Translations under genes and position numbers: made by a program | Notes under the pieces: model-generated | Told to the model about the DNA's origin: nothing | What the model saw: the letters and a program-made list of their open reading frames with translations, nothing else | The model's database searches: none | NCBI GenBank assembly: GCA_003601535.1 | Contig: PIXW01000145.1 | Coordinates: 1-6,973, forward strand | DNA: 6,973 bases | Reading direction: 5' to 3' | From: ANME-2 cluster archaeon | Lineage (GTDB): Archaea; Halobacteriota; Methanosarcinia; Methanosarcinales; Methanogasteraceae | Shown here: positions 4,326 to 6,973 of the stretch, piece after piece | How positions within the stretch are numbered: the stretch's first letter is position 1 | Layout of the letters: each line of letters starts with the position of its first letter

Positions 4326-6317
4326 ATGCAGAGAAGAACACTTGTCACATGCGGACTCCCCTACGCAAACGGACCGGCACACATCGGGCATCTCAGAACA
4401 TACATCCCGGCTGACATCTTTGTGAGATCGCTAAGGAAACAGGGTAGGAACACGGTATTTGTATGCGGGTCCGATGCACACGGAACCCCGATTGTGATCA
4501 ATGCTGAGGAGCTTGAGGTAACACCATCCGAACTTGTAAAGAAGTATCATGATCACTTTGATCAGACATTCAAGTCGCTAAATATCATATTTGATAAATT
4601 CGGAAGCACGGAATCAGAGACCAACCATAACCGTACCACAGAAATAGTGAATGCGCTGATCGATAATGGTTATGTCTTTGCAAAGGAGATCGAACTTGCA
4701 TACTGCCGGACATGCAACAGATTTCTGCCGGACCGGTATGTCGAAGGGATATGCCCTGAGTGTGGCGCGGTAGCAAGAGGCGATGAGTGTGATCAGGGCT
4801 GTGGCAAGCATCTTGAGCCAGGGGAGATTCTTGAGCCTGTATGCAAGATATGCAGGAGCAAAGCAGAATACAGGGTGCAGGAGCATTTCTTCTTCAGATT
4901 ATCCGAATTTAAGGATTTTCTTTCAGATTATCTTGATAAACTTGAAGGAACATCGAATGCAAGGAATTATGCAAGAGGATGGATCGATAAAAAACTGAAT
5001 GACTGGTGCATCACCAGAAATCTTGAATGGGGTGTCAGGTTTCCTGGTCATGATGAACTGGTGGTCTATGTCTGGGTGGACGCTCCGATCGGTTATATCT
5101 CATTTACAGAGGAGTGGGCAAATGAGCACGGGGTTGACTGGAAGGAGTACTGGATGAATCCGGATGGAGATACCGATATCATCCATTTCATCGGCGGAGA
5201 TATCATATACCATCACTGCATCTTCTGGCCCGCTCTCCTGAAAGGGGCTGGATATACGCTTCCGAAAGCGGTTGTCGCATCAGGAATGGTCAAGATCGGG
5301 GATAAGACATTTTCGAAGAGCAGAGGGTACGTTGTCTGGGTAAATGATGACTATCTCGATAAGGGATTTCATCCGGACCTTTTAAGGTATTATCTTGCGA
5401 GCTACACCTCGCATACAAAGGAACTGAACTTCTCATGGAAGATTTTTCAGGAGAAGGTGAATAACGAACTCGTGGGAACGCTCGGCAACTTCATCTACCG
5501 CACATTACTGTTTGCGCACAAGAACTTTGGTGCGGTTCCGGATGGGGAGATCGACCCTGAGGTTACGAGGAACATCGATGATGCGAGGAATGCGATGATC
5601 GATTATTTCAATGAATACGAGTTTAAACAGGGCATCGATTCCGCGATGAACCTCGCGTCCTTCGGTAATGTTTATTTTCAGTCGAATGAGCCATGGAAAC
5701 TGATAAAAACAGATATATCTGGCGCGGGAACGGTGATCCGAAACTGCCTCCAGATCGCAAAAGCTCTTGCTGTACTATTCGAGCCAGTGATGCCTGTGAT
5801 AGCGCATGATGCATGGAATCAGCTCGGGATGGCTGCAGAACTCGCCAATACGCCTTATGACGAAGTGGTAACAGAGATCAAGGTGGGACAACCACTTCCC
5901 AAACCAGCGATGCTGTTTACAAAGATCGATGATTCGACGATGATGGAAATGGAACGTATTCTTGAAGATCGTGTCCGTATGGCATCAAAGAAGAAAAACA
6001 TCTCTTTCGAGGAGTTTTCAGATCTGGATATCCGCGTTGGTACGATCGTACTGGCTGAACCGATCAAAAAATCAAAGAAACTGCTGCGATTGCTCGTCGA
6101 TCTTGGTGAGAATCGGAGTCGTCAGATCGTTGCTGGTATCGCACAGACCCATAATCCTGAGGATCTGGTCGGAAGACAGGTCGTGGTGCTTGCAAACATG
6201 CTGCCTGCCACATTATTTGGCATCGAATCGAGGGGCATGATCCTTGCAGCCGATCATGATGGAGCAGCGCTGCTTGTGCCTGAGCGCAAGATTCCGGCAG
6301 GAACCGCGGTGCGGTAA
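4326..6317 (+). CDS. metG: Methionyl-tRNA synthetase with fused C-terminal tRNA-binding domain
   Basis: MetRS charges tRNA-Met, initiator and elongator, with methionine using ATP (class I). The 663-residue protein opens with the family's [17 protein letters not shown]. The HIGH motif is residues 19-22 and CGSDAHGTP is at 47-55. The insert carries four Cys pairs (C127/C130, C143/C146, C155/C159, C173/C176) able to form two zinc knuckles. Further on are [13 protein letters not shown], an [17 protein letters not shown] segment where many relatives have GKD, and the KMSKS loop as T-F-S-K-S at 328-332. The anticodon-binding helical domain follows ([15 protein letters not shown], then SNEPWKLIK). 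Residues about 564-663 are an EMAP-II/Arc1p-type OB-fold ([10 protein letters not shown] through [20 protein letters not shown]). ATG 4326 gives a normal N-terminus. It has its own promoter and ends 29 bp from the convergent tpiA. The protein is complete, with no frameshift seen. Confidence 0.97.
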   Translation: MQRRTLVTCGLPYANGPAHIGHLRTYIPADIFVRSLRKQGRNTVFVCGSDAHGTPIVINAEELEVTPSELVKKYHDHFDQTFKSLNIIFDKFGSTESETNHNRTTEIVNALIDNGYVFAKEIELAYCRTCNRFLPDRYVEGICPECGAVARGDECDQGCGKHLEPGEILEPVCKICRSKAEYRVQEHFFFRLSEFKDFLSDYLDKLEGTSNARNYARGWIDKKLNDWCITRNLEWGVRFPGHDELVVYVWVDAPIGYISFTEEWANEHGVDWKEYWMNPDGDTDIIHFIGGDIIYHHCIFWPALLKGAGYTLPKAVVASGMVKIGDKTFSKSRGYVVWVNDDYLDKGFHPDLLRYYLASYTSHTKELNFSWKIFQEKVNNELVGTLGNFIYRTLLFAHKNFGAVPDGEIDPEVTRNIDDARNAMIDYFNEYEFKQGIDSAMNLASFGNVYFQSNEPWKLIKTDISGAGTVIRNCLQIAKALAVLFEPVMPVIAHDAWNQLGMAAELANTPYDEVVTEIKVGQPLPKPAMLFTKIDDSTMMEMERILEDRVRMASKKKNISFEEFSDLDIRVGTIVLAEPIKKSKKLLRLLVDLGENRSRQIVAGIAQTHNPEDLVGRQVVVLANMLPATLFGIESRGMILAADHDGAALLVPERKIPAGTAVR

Positions 6318-6346
6318 TCTGTGATCACATCTCCGTTACTCATCGA

Positions 6347-6973
<627 letters not shown>

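Noticed and set aside
4044..4391. Minus-strand frame of 115 codons across the PLDc_N gene and metG start
   Set aside because: It is antisense to two better supported genes and crosses the metG promoter, with no family resemblance.

Overview
The window reads as chromosomal DNA of a euryarchaeon, most likely a methanogen or anaerobic methane/alkane-oxidising relative (Methanosarcinales, Syntrophoarchaeales or ANME-1-like). The reasons are an intact methenyl-tetrahydromethanopterin cyclohydrolase, an archaeal Kae1, an archaeal-size LSm protein, an archaeal MetRS with a fused C-terminal tRNA-binding domain, an archaeal-type triosephosphate isomerase, a tRNA without encoded CCA, and TATA boxes 25-30 bp ahead of several start codons, which suggests leaderless transcripts. 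The exact lineage cannot be settled by reading.

Layout. 1-393 (minus, cut by the left edge) encodes the N-terminal part of a coiled-coil protein that resembles archaeal Vms1/Ankzf1-type peptidyl-tRNA hydrolases. It diverges from kae1 (511-1494, plus) across a 117-bp spacer with a nearly symmetric TATA box. Converging on kae1 is a fast-evolving-looking surface protein gene (1461-2294, minus) with one N-terminal membrane segment and five N-glycosylation sequons. Its far end overlaps kae1, perhaps because of a frameshift. A tRNA-Gln(TTG) gene (2333-2405, plus) diverges from it across a 38-bp promoter region.

Then comes a plus-strand cluster: mch (2451-3410), an LSm gene with a TTG start (3429-3650), a small winged-helix protein with a C-terminal four-cysteine cluster (3664-3996) and a 66-residue two-helix PLDc_N membrane protein (4008-4208). 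A 15-bp tandem duplication sits at the last junction. After a 117-bp spacer with its own TATA box lies metG (4326-6317), which converges with tpiA (6347-6973, minus, cut by the right edge) across 29 bp.

Theme. Much of the window serves translation and RNA: t6A tRNA modification (Kae1), probable ribosome rescue (Vms1-like), tRNA-Gln, LSm and MetRS. One step of C1 metabolism (Mch) and one of central carbon metabolism (TpiA) are interspersed. I see no CRISPR array, transposase, integrase, toxin-antitoxin pair or defence island. Most of the window is ordinary core genome. The points worth a second look are the C33 in the tRNA-Gln anticodon loop, the duplicated start/stop junction, the cysteine-cluster regulator, and the overlapping tail of the surface protein.
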